Assembly: GCF_040958095.1 (NCBI RefSeq)
Contig: NC_091165.1
Location: 27,116,479 to 27,180,478 of the forward strand
Direction of reading: 5' to 3'
From: Procambarus clarkii
Taxonomy: Eukaryota; Arthropoda; Malacostraca; Decapoda; Cambaridae
DNA length: 64,000 nt
The notes below the pieces were generated by a model that saw only the letters and a program-made list of their open reading frames with translations, did not search any database and was not told where the DNA came from. The position numbers and the translations under genes are program-made. Positions 1 to 13,074 of this stretch are shown here, piece by piece (the stretch's first letter is position 1; each line of letters starts with the position of its first letter).

Positions 1-1200
1 AATCAAGATCTGGAAAGGCTCAAAGAACGAGAGGTTTAAACGTCAATGGATTCAGATTGACAGTACTATATTATGAAAATTGACAGGTTCAAGATTCTCA
101 AGTTTGCAACATCTCGATACTACGAACACAATTTTTGAATATTAGAACTTACATAAATATTCATAAACATTCAGATTTTAAATGAGTATTACTATCATTA
201 AATTTATTCTGTACCTAACGATTGGATTAAAGAGTAATCTTTACCTTCACTGCAAGGCCCACAACAACAACAAAAACACGAGAACACCGTCTAATTAAGT
301 AGTCATTAGTCTAATTGATGTATTTACTAGTGACACCAACAAGCCAATACCTCAGTGGGCCTTGGTTTGGGGCGACAGACACGCATTTATTGATTTTTAC
401 CGATTTGTTTGGGTGGTGTTGGCCCTCACGAGGACTGGGCCTGGCCTTGGGTGCCAGGTAGCTCACCCTTCTCCTCCTCAACTCTTACTTCAATGTCAAA
501 TCGCTACTTGTGTGTTGTCGAGTGACACTCGACTGTCTTGCCAACATTAACATAAACTTAATAACTAATACGTTACCTGAAATTCGAGTATATGGTATCT
601 AGGCACTATTCATGTGTATCCTGAATATGCCTCTCCTAATTAAGATGATCAAATATTATTTGGTAATGGTGTAAAGGCGTGTGAACACTTTTCCCTAGTG
701 TTTGTTAAAGATATGTTATAGGTGACCCCCATTCCGTATATTAAATAATATAAGACGGAGAGTAATATTACCCTTCAAATCGAACATTGACCCCAACCTT
801 TATCCTTTGATCACACTGTACTCTATTGTGCTCTTGAGAACTGAACTACTCAACCAGGGAACACACACACTGGGTGGCTGGGGGTACAGAGGAACATGCT
901 GTAATCTATACATCACTCCTAATCTATACATCTTTATTAAAAGGGTCACACGACGTCATACCAAAAGCCAGCTACAGCAAGAACCACGCCTCCTTCTCCG
1001 CAATGTTTCCTCGTAGATTATCGCACCAGCTCGAGACACAGAGGTGTACATGAGGCCAAGTGGCGTATAGAACAACGCGGTAATATTTTAAACCCGGTGT
1101 AGAGAGGAGAGTTGGTGCCAGAGGGGTGGTGGGAGGGAGTGTCTCTCACCACCGGCACCACCCCCCGCTCATAACACCTCCCTTACCAAGACATTCACAC
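1..1200. other. intergenic, no gene seen
   Basis: AT-rich sequence with only short open frames and no protein similarity I recognise on either strand. The GC content rises towards 1100-1200, next to the candidate minus-strand first exon. Confidence 0.5.
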
Positions 1201-1217
1201 TCAAATCTTGCCCTTAC

Positions 1218-1420
1218 CTTGTGGCCCGGGGTAAATCCACCCGATATATCGATCAGTGACAAGAGTGTGTAGTGAGTGTTCTACATATATTTCACACTAG
1301 GCCCACCACAACGCTACCGCAACACTGACACAGGCCAAGCTACTCCACTCTCACCGCTGGCCAGCCTCGCCACTCTCCACCGCGGAACACAAACTAGTTC
1401 CTCCAAAACTATGTCACACT
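1218..1420 (-). promoter_or_regulatory. candidate non-coding first exon or promoter, minus strand
   Basis: Read on the minus strand, a relatively GC-rich stretch ends in ACAAG followed by GTAAGG, a near-ideal splice donor with the exon ending at 1218. No convincing coding frame leads into it, so it would be a 5' UTR exon of a gene lying left of the window. The exon start is not determined. One donor-like word in 64 kb can arise by chance, so this is a weak call. Confidence 0.22.
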
Positions 1421-2186
1421 CCACTCTCTCAATATAACAGCTTTAACATTTTGTATATATGGTACTTGCAGTGTACGTGTCTAATGTTCGAGGCTTCAGG
1501 TTAGCTTATACATTCTTAAATGTGGAATTCCTGAATTGATATCTATCCACGCCTAGCAATTGTGCCAATTCTACGAAAATAATGCAGTAGAATTCTGTTT
1601 TGACTTGAACTTGTGTTTTAAAAGTAATAAATCAGACTTTAAAATATTACACCAGTTTAACATTGCCCTAAAATCAAGCATTTGTATTAATACAGACGAA
1701 TATCTTCAGCCAATTAAATCCCTTTAACACGGACAAATTATATATAAATATAAGCTACAAAATTAAATATCCCGATCATATTATCAAGAAAGAAAAGAAT
1801 GCGCCAATGCTGTTTAGTTGAGAGGAAATAAAAGCTTAAAGAACACAGAGATATAACAGATAGTAGTATCCGCTCCAGCTAAAAGTGCCGCTTCCCGCCA
1901 TAAGGGTGCAGACGTGGCACCGCCGCAACAGTCTCCTCATTTGAGAATGATGTCATTGACGCCTTTGACTATACTTGCACGTGCTCAACGACTCAGCCTT
2001 TGCCCTTTCTCAGAATTAAATCTAAATTAGGGACAGTGGCCGCACGAAATGGCTGTTTGCTGATGGGGGCGAAGGTAGACCATGCGAGCAAATGTGACTG
2101 GAAGAATGGAGAGCTGCGGGTAGAAGTATAGGGGGGGCGTGGCATGTCCGTGAGTCATGCCGTGAGAATGCTTAACCTCCGTATCC

Positions 2187-2527
2187 CTCGACACTATCAT
2201 GATCACACACTGGGAAGACTCGCCACTGTCATGATCACACACTGGGAAGACTCGACACTGTCATGATCACACACTGGGAAGACTCGCCACTGTCATGATC
2301 ACACACTGGGAAGACTCGACACTGTCATGATCACACACTGGGAAGACTCGCCACTGTCATGATCACTCACTGGGAAGACTCGACACTGTCATGATTACAC
2401 ACTGGGAAGACTCGACACTGTCATGATCACACACTGGGAAGACTCGACACTGTCATGATCACTCACTGGGAAGACTCGACACTCATGATCACACACTGGG
2501 AAGACTCGGCACTGTCATGATCACTCA
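2187..2527. repeat. 30-bp minisatellite, about 11 copies
   Basis: The 30-bp unit contains CATGATCACACACTGGGAAG followed by ACTCG(A/C)CACTGT. Copies are nearly identical. The first ones alternate between CGCCACTG and CGACACTG, giving a 60-bp dimer period, and later copies carry small substitutions such as TCACTCAC. The short open frames crossing it come from the repeat and are not genes. Confidence 0.93.
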
Positions 2528-3005
2528 CCCTCGTAACAAAGGCTACTCACTGTCAGAGTTTAGTTTAGGTCAGAGCCGTCACCTCTAACAATGCCAGGAA
2601 CTGTGAGACAACACTGATTGCATGCAAATTAGAAGATGATTGAAGAGAATACCAAGAAGATTTAAACATTTTCAAATCACCGCCTTATAAATGTGAATAT
2701 TCCCCTATAGCTACAGCGATGAGGGTATTTTCATAGTATTTTCACAGAATATATTCCAATTGTGACGAATCGCAATTAATGAACGAATTGCATTCACTCT
2801 GAATAAATACAATTAGACTACAACAGGAATGAAAAATGAATAATTTGAAGACAAGTCACTGCATGTATGCTTCGTCTTATACTATGCAGTCATTCGTCTA
2901 TTATTAAATAAATACTTTAAGAGAAAAGTAACGATCAGTGGGACAGTGCTCACGTACATGTGCTCTCAGCGCTAGACATTTACTTTCATTATTTCACTGC
3001 CTATA

Positions 3006-3135
3006 AGAATCTCGTATGTCGTGGTCATGTCACCTTTTATTCTTTCTATTTTCAGCATTGTGTGGTCTAGTTTTCTTGGCCCTTTTCTCGTAGCTCAGTC
3101 TTTTAAGTTCAGTCACCAGTCTTGTGGTAACTCTC
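3006..3135 (-). mobile_element. CR1/Jockey-type LINE fragment (end of RT ORF)
   Basis: The minus-strand translation reads TRLVTELKRLSYEKR, then with a frame change GDMTTTYEIL. This matches the usual pattern after the RT domain of CR1/Jockey-like LINEs (L..LSYEERL..LGL.TLE.RR.RGD.I..YKIL). It is short and decayed. Confidence 0.6.
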
Positions 3136-3139
3136 ATGG

Positions 3140-3165
3140 AACTTCTATATGTTAATACATAATAA

Positions 3166-3218
<53 letters not shown>

Positions 3219-3345
3219 TTTTATTTCAGGTAAAAGTACATACCTGTACATTAAAAATGAGTTACAAACAATGTTGGATTTCTTGTTAGAGCCAGTACAT
3301 ACTATGCCTAAACCCACTAATACGCACAGCATTTCATGCAAATTT
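3140..3345 (-). mobile_element. 3' end of a retroelement with an (ATT)n tail, family D
   Basis: On the minus strand this contains GAAATGCTGTGCGTATTAGTGGG and then runs into a simple-repeat tail, seen on the plus strand as (AAT)n at 3162-3218. It is a diverged, oppositely oriented relative of the segments at 33235-33330 and 44340-44460, which share GCG..ACTAGTGGCTTTA and end in A/T-rich short repeats. A simple-repeat tail at one end fits a non-LTR retroelement or SINE 3' terminus. The polytyrosine open frame here is the translated microsatellite. Confidence 0.55.
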
Positions 3346-3349
3346 ATAG

Positions 3350-6300
3350 ACTGTGCAAAGTTAATGTAAAGGGGTAATATCGGAAGAGGACTTCAACCTA
3401 CTCTAGAGGAATTAAAAACAAACCATAGGATTAGGCAGACAAAATGGATACAAGAATTCAGTACCAACAAATGCAAAGTAATGAGAGTTAGAGTGAGTCA
3501 GGAATGAGATGGACCAGGACGAGGATACCACACTATAACACCAGAAATGCAAGTAACAGAATAACCTGCAGCACTGCAAAACTTGCAAACAATATGAGGG
3601 ACCTTGAGAAACCTTAACGGAATCATTCACAACACTACAGTCACGTCAGACCAGTCTTAGAGATCACATCACCAGTATAGAACCTCCACCTTGTGAAGCA
3701 TGAGTAAGTCGAGAATATTCTGAGATGACTACAATACTCATGTTGAAACTAAGGAAGCTTATATAGTTATGAAGACAGGATAAGAGAGACTAATCAAGCA
3801 ATACCAGAGGAGATATAATCACAGCATACAAATATGAGGGATCACAAAACGAGTTGGAAAATGGAAACACATTTACCCTAGGGCCACCATTCCTATATAA
3901 TGGCCTCAACAGGGACAACATGCTTGGTCTTTGTCAAAGTCCTCCCCCCCCCCATTATTCCTGAGGAGTTTTTCCAGCTGAATATTAAACTGAAGTTATG
4001 GCTTCGGTGGGTAGAACTTATAGGTACATGGGTTTATCTGTCTATAAAATAGAATGTCAGTCTTTCCCTCTCCAAAGCAGGAGGGACAGATGCTTGGGGC
4101 GAGCTTCTCCTAACTTTCCAACATGAAACACTGGGAGCATGTGAATGTCATACAATACTTTTACACCTAAAACAAAAAAGCTCAGCGATTACCATCACAG
4201 AAGTACCATTACTGCTCTCAGTAACATTCATATGCATACTGAAAGTTGGGTACACTGTCCTCTACACTTTGACGAGAGGAGGGGCTTCATACAGGACACT
4301 CAACTGCCCTTCAGATTAGCAGAATATTCAATTAGGCCCCCTCGTCATGGCAAGGCAGTAGTACTCATTAGCTGGAATATATAGTACTGCATACATTAAA
4401 CCATTCCCATTGTAACTTTTTATAAATACTGAAAATTATCGTTCTGTACCTATACCATACATACTTTTCTTTCATTTTATTTCTGGCTTCTAACTTTAGG
4501 GGTACTACATCCCAGTTATTTACATAAATAAATAAATACTGGTCTTGTCAATCAATCTAAACTTTCCTAAATAATTTTTTTTTCCATCAATTTTCTTGAG
4601 ATAATATATTAAAGCATTAATATGGTCATTCAAAACTGAATAACCCCTCAATGTTGAATTGAATTGAATGCTAGAATTCAGCCAGAAGCCAAGCACTGAG
4701 ACTTGTCATCATTCAGCACTGAAGCTTGGTCACAAGAAGTGTACAAGGTATGTTTATAGTGACGAGTCTCTACTCGTTCTTCTCCCAAGCCTTGTTATCA
4801 TAACTAACGTTTCAATTTCTTGTACCACAATCCCACCTGATGAAGGCACAGCAAAGCACAGCATTTCATACTACAGGAAAAATATTTAGTAATATATGAA
4901 AAGCAATTTTATTCCAAATATCAATATAAAAAAAGAATTAATCACAGGTTATTGTTCAATAGTGCAATGCAATTTACAATATCCAAAATTTTTCTCACGA
5001 CCTATGTGACTTAGTTCAGCAACAAAATTGTAAGGGTAAATGTACAATGCTAAATGAAACTGCATATTATAGGGATTAATATTATAGCTAAGAACATTCA
5101 ATTACTGTAGTTCATATTACAGTACTTGTAATATATATTGAGATATATATATATAAGAAGAGGTAGCAGGTATAGTGCTCAAATTGTTCAACATATAATA
5201 TCTGGTTTGCAGTCTTGATACAGGTAATATATACAAGTAATTTTGGATGTTTAAATGAAAATTTCTTGAATATTTTCTTTTTCTGGCATTTAACTTGCAT
5301 TTACTCTACTACCAAACTAATCATTTATTAATATAACTTTGCTAGTATTTGATTAACTAATTAAAAAAAATGTACACATGTAATAATCACTTGCATTACA
5401 GTATAACCATGCACACACAAACACACACAAATGCGCACACAGCAAACTGCACATCACACAAACAAAAGTACAGTACTCTATTTTGAAAAATACAGTAAAA
5501 CAATTGCTGGAATTTTTTGTAGCATTTATCATTAATAAATTATATTTTTTATCATTATTTATCAACAAGGGGAAGCAATTATACTGTAATTAATTTGTTT
5601 AAACTTATGTAATGTGTACATGTACCGTAAGAGGCTTTGCCATGGGTCATAAACGCTGTGGAAGGTCCTAAAAATTCAGACCCCAAAGATCTGGGAGGAC
5701 CCCAGGGAATCACGTGCAGTAAAGATGAAGCACAGTAAGGATCGTATATATGGTAGCAAAGATTGCACGTATTGAAGCTCATGTGAAGTTAGAAGCATGT
5801 GTAGTGAATGAAAACGTAGCCTGTTGGTGACTGTGTGTTATGAGGCAACTCGCAAAATAAAATCTATGGAGGACTGCAGAGAGCGTGGGAAGATAAGCCC
5901 TGTTTTGAATTCAGCAATGCTAGTTATTCCTGCTAGTATTTTGCATATACCATATTTAGTGAAAGAATTAATTATTAACATAACTAGAATCCTGTACATA
6001 TGGTAGTTATATTAGATGGTAAAACCCTTTCGAAAACTATTTGTAGACAAGTATCTTCCATTAAATCTTTGTTACCAAGTCAAATATCTTATCAAGATAA
6101 TATGATGTCTAAGGATTATAGTCCACAGAGTTAACTTAGAACTTTATATTTACCAATCTTTCACTTTAATTTAAAACACACACACTTGCATATCAGCATA
6201 TATTTACACACACACCTAAAAATACACACACACACACACACACATGCATTCATACAAACAACATATGTATGCACACATGCAAGCCTGACAGTCTATAGGC

Positions 6301-8930
6301 ATGCCATTATACTGGTCCCTGAAATAAATTATCTAAACTACTAGAACAGATTGAAAGAATCAATTCTAACATCTGTGAAGAAATTACAGCATAGAAAGGG
6401 AATGATTATGATATACAAGATTAATTACATACAATATCCTGCTTCCTATTTATGAGGTGGGGAGGCATTAGCCCAGAGAAAAAAAAATATGATTATAGGT
6501 ATTAAATACTGTACTAACAATTTAAATATTACTCATCCAATCATTATTTCACTCTGCAGATGAATATATCATTCACAAGATACAAGTATCACCATTAACA
6601 AGACAAACACAACCAAGCTCTTCCTAAGGGGTGGGACCAGATCAATGAGACAAATGGAAAATGAAACCGTGAATAAGCCAAAGAAATATAAGAAATTTCT
6701 TCAGCATACAGGTAGTGAAGGAGTAAAATTCCCTGGGAGAAGTAGTGGAAGAAAATTTACATGGATTAAAAATGTAAAAGACAGAATGCATGGAGCTTAA
6801 GGAATGAAGCACACCAATTGGTTAATAGCTAAAACATGATACCCAAGAGTTGCAACTCATTTCCTATAAACAAGCACTCTTACTGAGTACAAAAGACAAA
6901 TATATACACACACACATAAGAAGCAAAAATCAGACAGAAAATGTAAGAAATCTAATAGTTTTGGATAAAAGTATGAAGATATAAACATTTTATGCAGTAT
7001 TGACTTAGGTTTTTTGTTTATTTTAATGTCTATGAAGCACAAGTTCCCATCTACTGACTTATCAACAGTTTGATTTTGGAAAGTGCAGTGTGCTACTTTG
7101 TCCAGAAGCATTTTGAAGACATTCATATGCAGTACATAAAGTGGAATATATTACTGCATTTTAAGAATTAAAAAGAGAAGTGCAATCCTAAGCTACTGTA
7201 TATAGGTAGGTTACTCACTTCATAACAAATGGTTATCAACACAACAATGATACAAATAAAAAAAGGAGCTAAGCACTACTGAAGCTAGAATTACCCTTTT
7301 TCTCTTGCATTAATGTTATGGTTTATTTAAACTGATGAAAGTAACACACAGCCATTTTGTTGTAGTTAAAACATTCTTATAAATCATCAATTGTCATTTA
7401 TTTACACAATAATGAACAGCTTCAAACTACAAAGCCATATATATACTGTATATCCTAATAAACTATACAAAATATATATAAAACAGTTATTCTTTCAAAC
7501 CTTGCAACATTAATCTTCATGGTTCGACCTTAAATCATATATGCTTTCAATAATTTTTTTACTGTTACATAAACAGTAGCATTATAGGTAGCTAACAGTC
7601 ATCACCGAGTTCAGTCTCATACGGTACATACTTTGGCATGAACATGCCAAAAGAATATAAGCAACTGATCAACCTTCCTTTCCTATTGATGAGTTTCAAT
7701 ACACTGTACTGTAGTGTACTGTCAAAGATAAGCAAAAATCAACATACAAAACATATAGTGAAAAGATAGCCAGAGATTTAGAAAGACCTCATCTCATTTT
7801 CTGATTTATAGGAAGCACAATGAATTTCTATCAAAATAATTTAGTTTAATATTTAATAGCCTAGACTCTACAAAATACCTAATTTACTACTCTATACAAT
7901 TGTAAACAAAATAGATATACTGTACTGTAGTGTATACATTATATTTCTTTTATCCTAAGTGCTAGTAAATTGCAAATGTGCATAATTCAGCTATGCTTCA
8001 GATCAGGTTATTATTACTCTATATGTATGAGAAAAAATACAATAAACAATATTTCCTATAGTACCAAAAGTAAATACTTTCTGATGAAGAGCTGAACATT
8101 ATGATTACCGGCATATTAACCCACAGTAATTCAGTACTGTAAATAGCAACCTTCTGAACCAACACAGAGTAAGAATCTTTGCCCCATACACCAGGAATCG
8201 TCTATAACAAATCTGTATGACTCACCACTATTCATTTTTGTTCACAAGTTAAACAAATTTTAATTGCCTTATATTTTAAGGCTGTTAAGTTTGGGAAGTC
8301 TGACAACAAAGTTCTTAGATTTAGAACATCTGAGGCTCGTCTAAAGGGGAAATCTTTTGTTCTAAAATACTGCATCATTTCAATCAATATTAATTAGGAT
8401 GAAGCTATGCTTATTAGTTATTTATACAGTATATCACTCAAGGTATCCCTCTCCCACAATAGGAACTTTCCTTGCACCACCATAAGCCCTAAAAGTTTCG
8501 AGATGATACAGTACATAGTAATCAGACCAGATACATTAATGCACAGACACTGCAAACTTTCTCCAAAGGTAACTGACAAATCCATAAGGTATCTTTACCT
8601 GCTATGTTAGATTACAGTCTGCATCCCACTTTCTGATCTTTGCCCACTGAAATCGTACACCTATTCATTCTCGATTTGACCCAGAAAGGTACTGTAATGT
8701 TAACAAAACCATGAACAATAAAGTTAATCTGTATGAAGTATGGAGCATGTGCATGGGATATGGCCAAACATCTGACCTTGAAGTATGGGCTAGAACAAAC
8801 TTTGGCCCACATGTAGTAACTTTCCTCCAGAGGGTGACATAGGCATTGAGGGTTTTGTGCAAGTAATTAATGAAAGAAGGCACAAAGCTGGGACTGGGAC
8901 AACACAGACTATGTAGCATAAGTCTGTGTT
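3350..8930. other. AT-rich intergenic stretch, no gene seen
   Basis: Only short open frames with no recognisable domain and no paired splice signals. It contains small CA/AT microsatellites and a run of C at 3943-3954. Nothing here supports a gene. Confidence 0.5.
6171..6243. repeat. interrupted (CA)n microsatellite
   Basis: Stretches of ACACACAC interrupted by TTGCATATC and TAAAAAT, ending in about ten uninterrupted CA units near 6223-6243. Confidence 0.85.
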
Positions 8931-10700
8931 GCTAGATAGTCAAAAGGCATTAAGTATCACTCAAGATCCCAATAGATTAGAAGGTTACCAATTAGAACAG
9001 AAGGACACAAGACAAATGATACCATAGGAATGGATTTAACAAGGATTTATCGAGGGTCAACGAACTCCCTAGGGACATTAGGAAAGCAAATCATACGATC
9101 ATCCCAAAAATCAAGGCGTTCTACAAGAAGGTGCACGACTAAGTGGAACAATGCAGTTTGGACAAAAGGGAGCAGGATATTGTTCCATTAAGTGACCATG
9201 AGTTATGCAAGTGTGACTGATCCACGATGTAGCCAAACCCATTTCCCATCTCCTATTATGGTGGTAAGAGGAAGGCCAAGGAGAAAGGTCACTTTTAAGA
9301 GCATGTAGTTTCTTATCCATAATGCCAGCCCAGTGACCCTGCCAACAGTCACACAATACAAAATGAGTGACCAGGTAGAAATCGAAATAAGGAATCTCTT
9401 TCCAGAAAATATTACAAGCATGAATGGCCTCCTTAGTGTCAGCGCCTGCAAATTCATTCAAAGTAACTTCAATGTGGTTGGGAACTAAGTAAACTTGACT
9501 TTTATATCTGCCAGAGATTAGAAACAGCCAGTACTGTATTGAATTTTAACCACCACAGGATGTAAAGGGGTTAAAAGCCTCAAGAGCCATGAGGGCACAG
9601 CAATAATCCACCCAATGAAAAAGAAACATTGATGCAGAAAAAGCAGCTGATGAAGTGCATACAAAGTTGCCTAAAATTCCGCCATGAAGATGCTCGTCTT
9701 CATGGGGTAGGTAGCACACGTCGGTCAGATCAGAAAAAACAATGGAGTAGCCAACGCGGTTGGTAGACTTAGACCCATCATTGAACACGGCAATGGAGTA
9801 AGAATAGGAATAAATGTAATAAATGTTAAAGGAACAGGATTATCAAATTAGTAGAGAGAGTACAAACCTTCACCATGTGGGTAAGTTCTTGCAAAATTTC
9901 ATACATATAAACTCTTGGCAGGGGATGAATGAAAGGCATCAGAGTCAAGGTATAACCCAGTATGATGCAAAGCATCAAGATGACAAAAGGTTGAGGCTGA
10001 AGCTAAGGAATATGCAGGGCAGCCATTATCGAGTTTAGACAGAGCAAGAGAGGAGTGAAAATAGAAGAGTGTGCAGCTATCAGCCCCCCAGGTAATATGG
10101 AACAAGATTAAGTAAGGTAAGGGCCTTTGATTATTCAACTTGGAGGGTGAGAAACATGGGGTGACCAAGACAGACATATGTCCAAGATCAACCCAAGAGT
10201 TTGGCAGTATCCTTATACATAATGGGATTATCATAGAATGAAAACAGGACACAAGGGATGATATGTCTCCAAATAAGTCATAGAACAAAGTCTTAGTCAT
10301 AGAGAACTTGAAACCATGATTGGTAGCTCAAGATAACACTTTATCAATCATGAGATGAGGAGTTGATATTGTTGAGTGCTGAGAAAATGCCAGAGGGGGG
10401 GGGAGGGTGGACTTGAGACCATTCAGTGCAACCCGAAAAAGAAAAAAAAAAAGAGTAGTGCTCAGAACACTATCTTGGGAACCTTCATACTGTTCAAAGG
10501 TTGTGGTATAAATAAAGTCAGTCGTAGAAAAAGAGACAAGGAACTCCTCGACTAAGTTAAGGAAATAATATTCACAGAATTCAAAAGTTGGTAATGGACG
10601 AGGAAGAGGGCCACAATAAGAAAAACATGAAGGAAGTTGACACATATTTTGAAACAATTTTAATGTTCATGGAGAAAAGGCCAATTGATACTTGGAGTAC
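8930..10700 (-). mobile_element. decayed LINE: RT, RNase H and C-terminal Cys/His region
   Basis: Several minus-strand frames in the correct 5'-3' order give pieces of one polyprotein. Around 10.3-10.65 kb is GSQDSVLSTTLF...VALNGL, the RT region around the usual PQGSVLSPTLF motif. At 9.9-10.1 kb is SKLDNGCPAYSLASAS, typical of the region after RT. At 9.55-9.79 kb is NDGSKSTNRVGYSIVF, the start of an RNase H domain (DGSK). At 9.11-9.4 kb is SHTCITHGHLMEQYPAPFCP, the C-terminal zinc-binding pattern (GHT.LTHGHL...P.CP.C). RNase H after RT points to the I/R1/Jockey-related LINE groups. The copy is 5'-truncated, with many stops and frame changes; an element of this type would normally be 5-7 kb. 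Confidence 0.82.
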
Positions 10701-12800
10701 AATAAATTTTTACTGTGTCAACAGAGATTTTCCGAGAATTAAAAAAAAGGTTTAAAACAACTGATACACATTTATGAGAGGGCTGCCAAGAGACCTCAAA
10801 CTGAAGCCTTTTGTGTTCCATCTATGTGTAACCCTGAACTCTAAGCAGCTCAGCATTAAGCCTCAACTTTTACCTTGATCCTCAATTGCCACAACATAGT
10901 CACCTGGACAACATTCCAAGAGCTTACAGCATGTGGACTAAAAACTTAGACCCTTTGCAAGTACACAAGTACTGTATCTTTATAGTATTTAATGTATTAC
11001 TAAACATTTATTTCATTTTATACTATGTACTATACCAATACAATATTGTATTGTGATGTCTTTAGCTTACTGTATTTAATAAACCTATATTATGATGTGT
11101 TTTCAGGAAAAATTTATATGATGTGGGGACAGAAGGGTACACAAAAATATAAATAACTAAAGTGTTTCGACCTAGTTCAGTCTCAAGCTGGTTGGAGTGT
11201 GGGATGGCGACTGTACAGTATAATAATAATAGTACATGATCCATGCCTGATAAATTTAATAAAAAAAGGCATGAACTGCACTTGCCAAATAAACATACTG
11301 TATTACTTATTCAAGTACATAGTTGTTTAGAAAATATCATCAGGTGACTACAGTAAAAATTTTGTTAAAAATAAAAATGCATGAAGGAAGTATCAATGAA
11401 GCTCTATTAAAGAACTTAATTATTAATTTAAAAGCTATATACTGTATTTAAGAAAATACTGAAATTTCAAGCCAATTCTTCTTTTATTCATGTATTTTGA
11501 GAAGAAACTGAAAGGTGATGGAAGACAGAATGGATAATGGTTTATATACCAACAGTTCAAAAACTATAAGGTCAAGTCCTCAGTAATTGGCTAGCTTCAG
11601 TAATGGACACTCCCAGCAAAACATGAAAACTATTACCAAATGTGTTTCATAAAACGAGAGCAGAAAACCAAAAACCAATAAATCAGAAAATCTTGAAATA
11701 CAGGTATATTAGTTTTGTACAGAATATACAAACAGGGAAGATATGCTAACTGAAAATATAAGTTTATTATTTTTAACATTTCAGGTCAGAAAATATGGTT
11801 AGTTCCAGCTTCTCATTGAAGCTAATTGTGAGGGAGTAAGGTAGGATCTAATATGTGTACCCTTGGAAACCTCAAGACACAGAAAATGGATAGTTCCTGG
11901 TCATCATTATTCCACCTTAGTGATTTATACAATATTATGTGCTTGAGATTTTTAGCAATACATCTTTAAAGGTGTCTTAATATACACCTGTAGTATAGTA
12001 TGTCAGTGTTAGCAGGTGACCTGACATCTGGTTTGTCTCAAGGAGTTTACGAGATGATTCCAACGCCAAGTGACCAAAACCAATGCCAACACTTGATAAT
12101 ATACTTTAGTGTAGACTAATATTTTAACCTACGTAATATATATTACAAAGGTGGTTGCAATATAAATATAATACAGTATACACATTTTTAAACTGGCTAT
12201 ACTGTACTCATTTAAAAAAGGGTGATATACTGTACTGGGTTGCACACCAATGAACCAGGCTAAAACTTTGGCCACTACAATACAGTATCTTTGGTAATAT
12301 CTCAATAGATTTTGCATTACAACCTTGATGGTGATGTTATTTTGTAAATAAACATCTCCTCTTTCAATTTGCAAAATTTTGTATTCCACTCATTCAAAAT
12401 AGCAATTTAATTGGCAGAGGAATAGCAACCTTACCCTAGGTAGTAAAAAAATGATGCTAAGCTTTTTCAAAGTTAAACTTTTTATGTTAACAATGAAATG
12501 TAATCAGCATTATTTGTCTAAGATTGTCAACAAAGATAAACCCATAAAAGTTAATGTAAAATTTTAAACCAGCTAATTTCCATGATGCCTTTCAACTGGT
12601 ACTTAACATTCAGTCCTACAGCAGATCTTCCTACAGATCAGCAGCCGGTATATGGGCACAATCCTAAATTATCTACTCGCATGTATAAAATGGCTCCATT
12701 ACACACATCCATGCATATCCGGTAACTATAGTAACTCTCAAGCTCTTTGCTCAAAAACAATTTCACAAGCAAACCTAAAACTAACTATGCACCTCTCACA
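10700..12800. other. intergenic, no gene seen
   Basis: AT-rich sequence downstream of the FAM174-like gene. No domain-bearing open frame or clear repeat boundary was recognised. Confidence 0.45.
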
Positions 12801-12808
12801 CACTGTAA

Positions 12809-12814
12809 TTTATT
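12809..12814 (-). promoter_or_regulatory. candidate polyadenylation signal of the FAM174-like gene
   Basis: AATAAA on the minus strand (TTTATT on plus), about 260 bases past the stop codon. It is one of several AT-rich possibilities and was chosen for its canonical hexamer and spacing. Confidence 0.4.
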
Positions 12815-13074
12815 TTACATAATGCCCAATTTTAACAAATACTACTATACTGTATGCTCTTTTATGATTCATACTATATTACATACACTGCAGCTAATCA
12901 ACATTTCTTAACTACCAGTATACCAGTTTTCTACATTCATCTTCATTCAGTTTTGTGTATGAGAATAATACAAATAATAATTACATCTAACTCAAACCAG
13001 GTACAAATGCTCCCTTGTATGAAATCAAATTCCCTGCAGTTTATGGAAACTGAACACAATATTTGCATAATTTT

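Noticed and set aside
3030-3341. 103-codon frame with a polytyrosine stretch
   Set aside because: Translation of an (AAT)n microsatellite joined to LINE and retroelement remnants.
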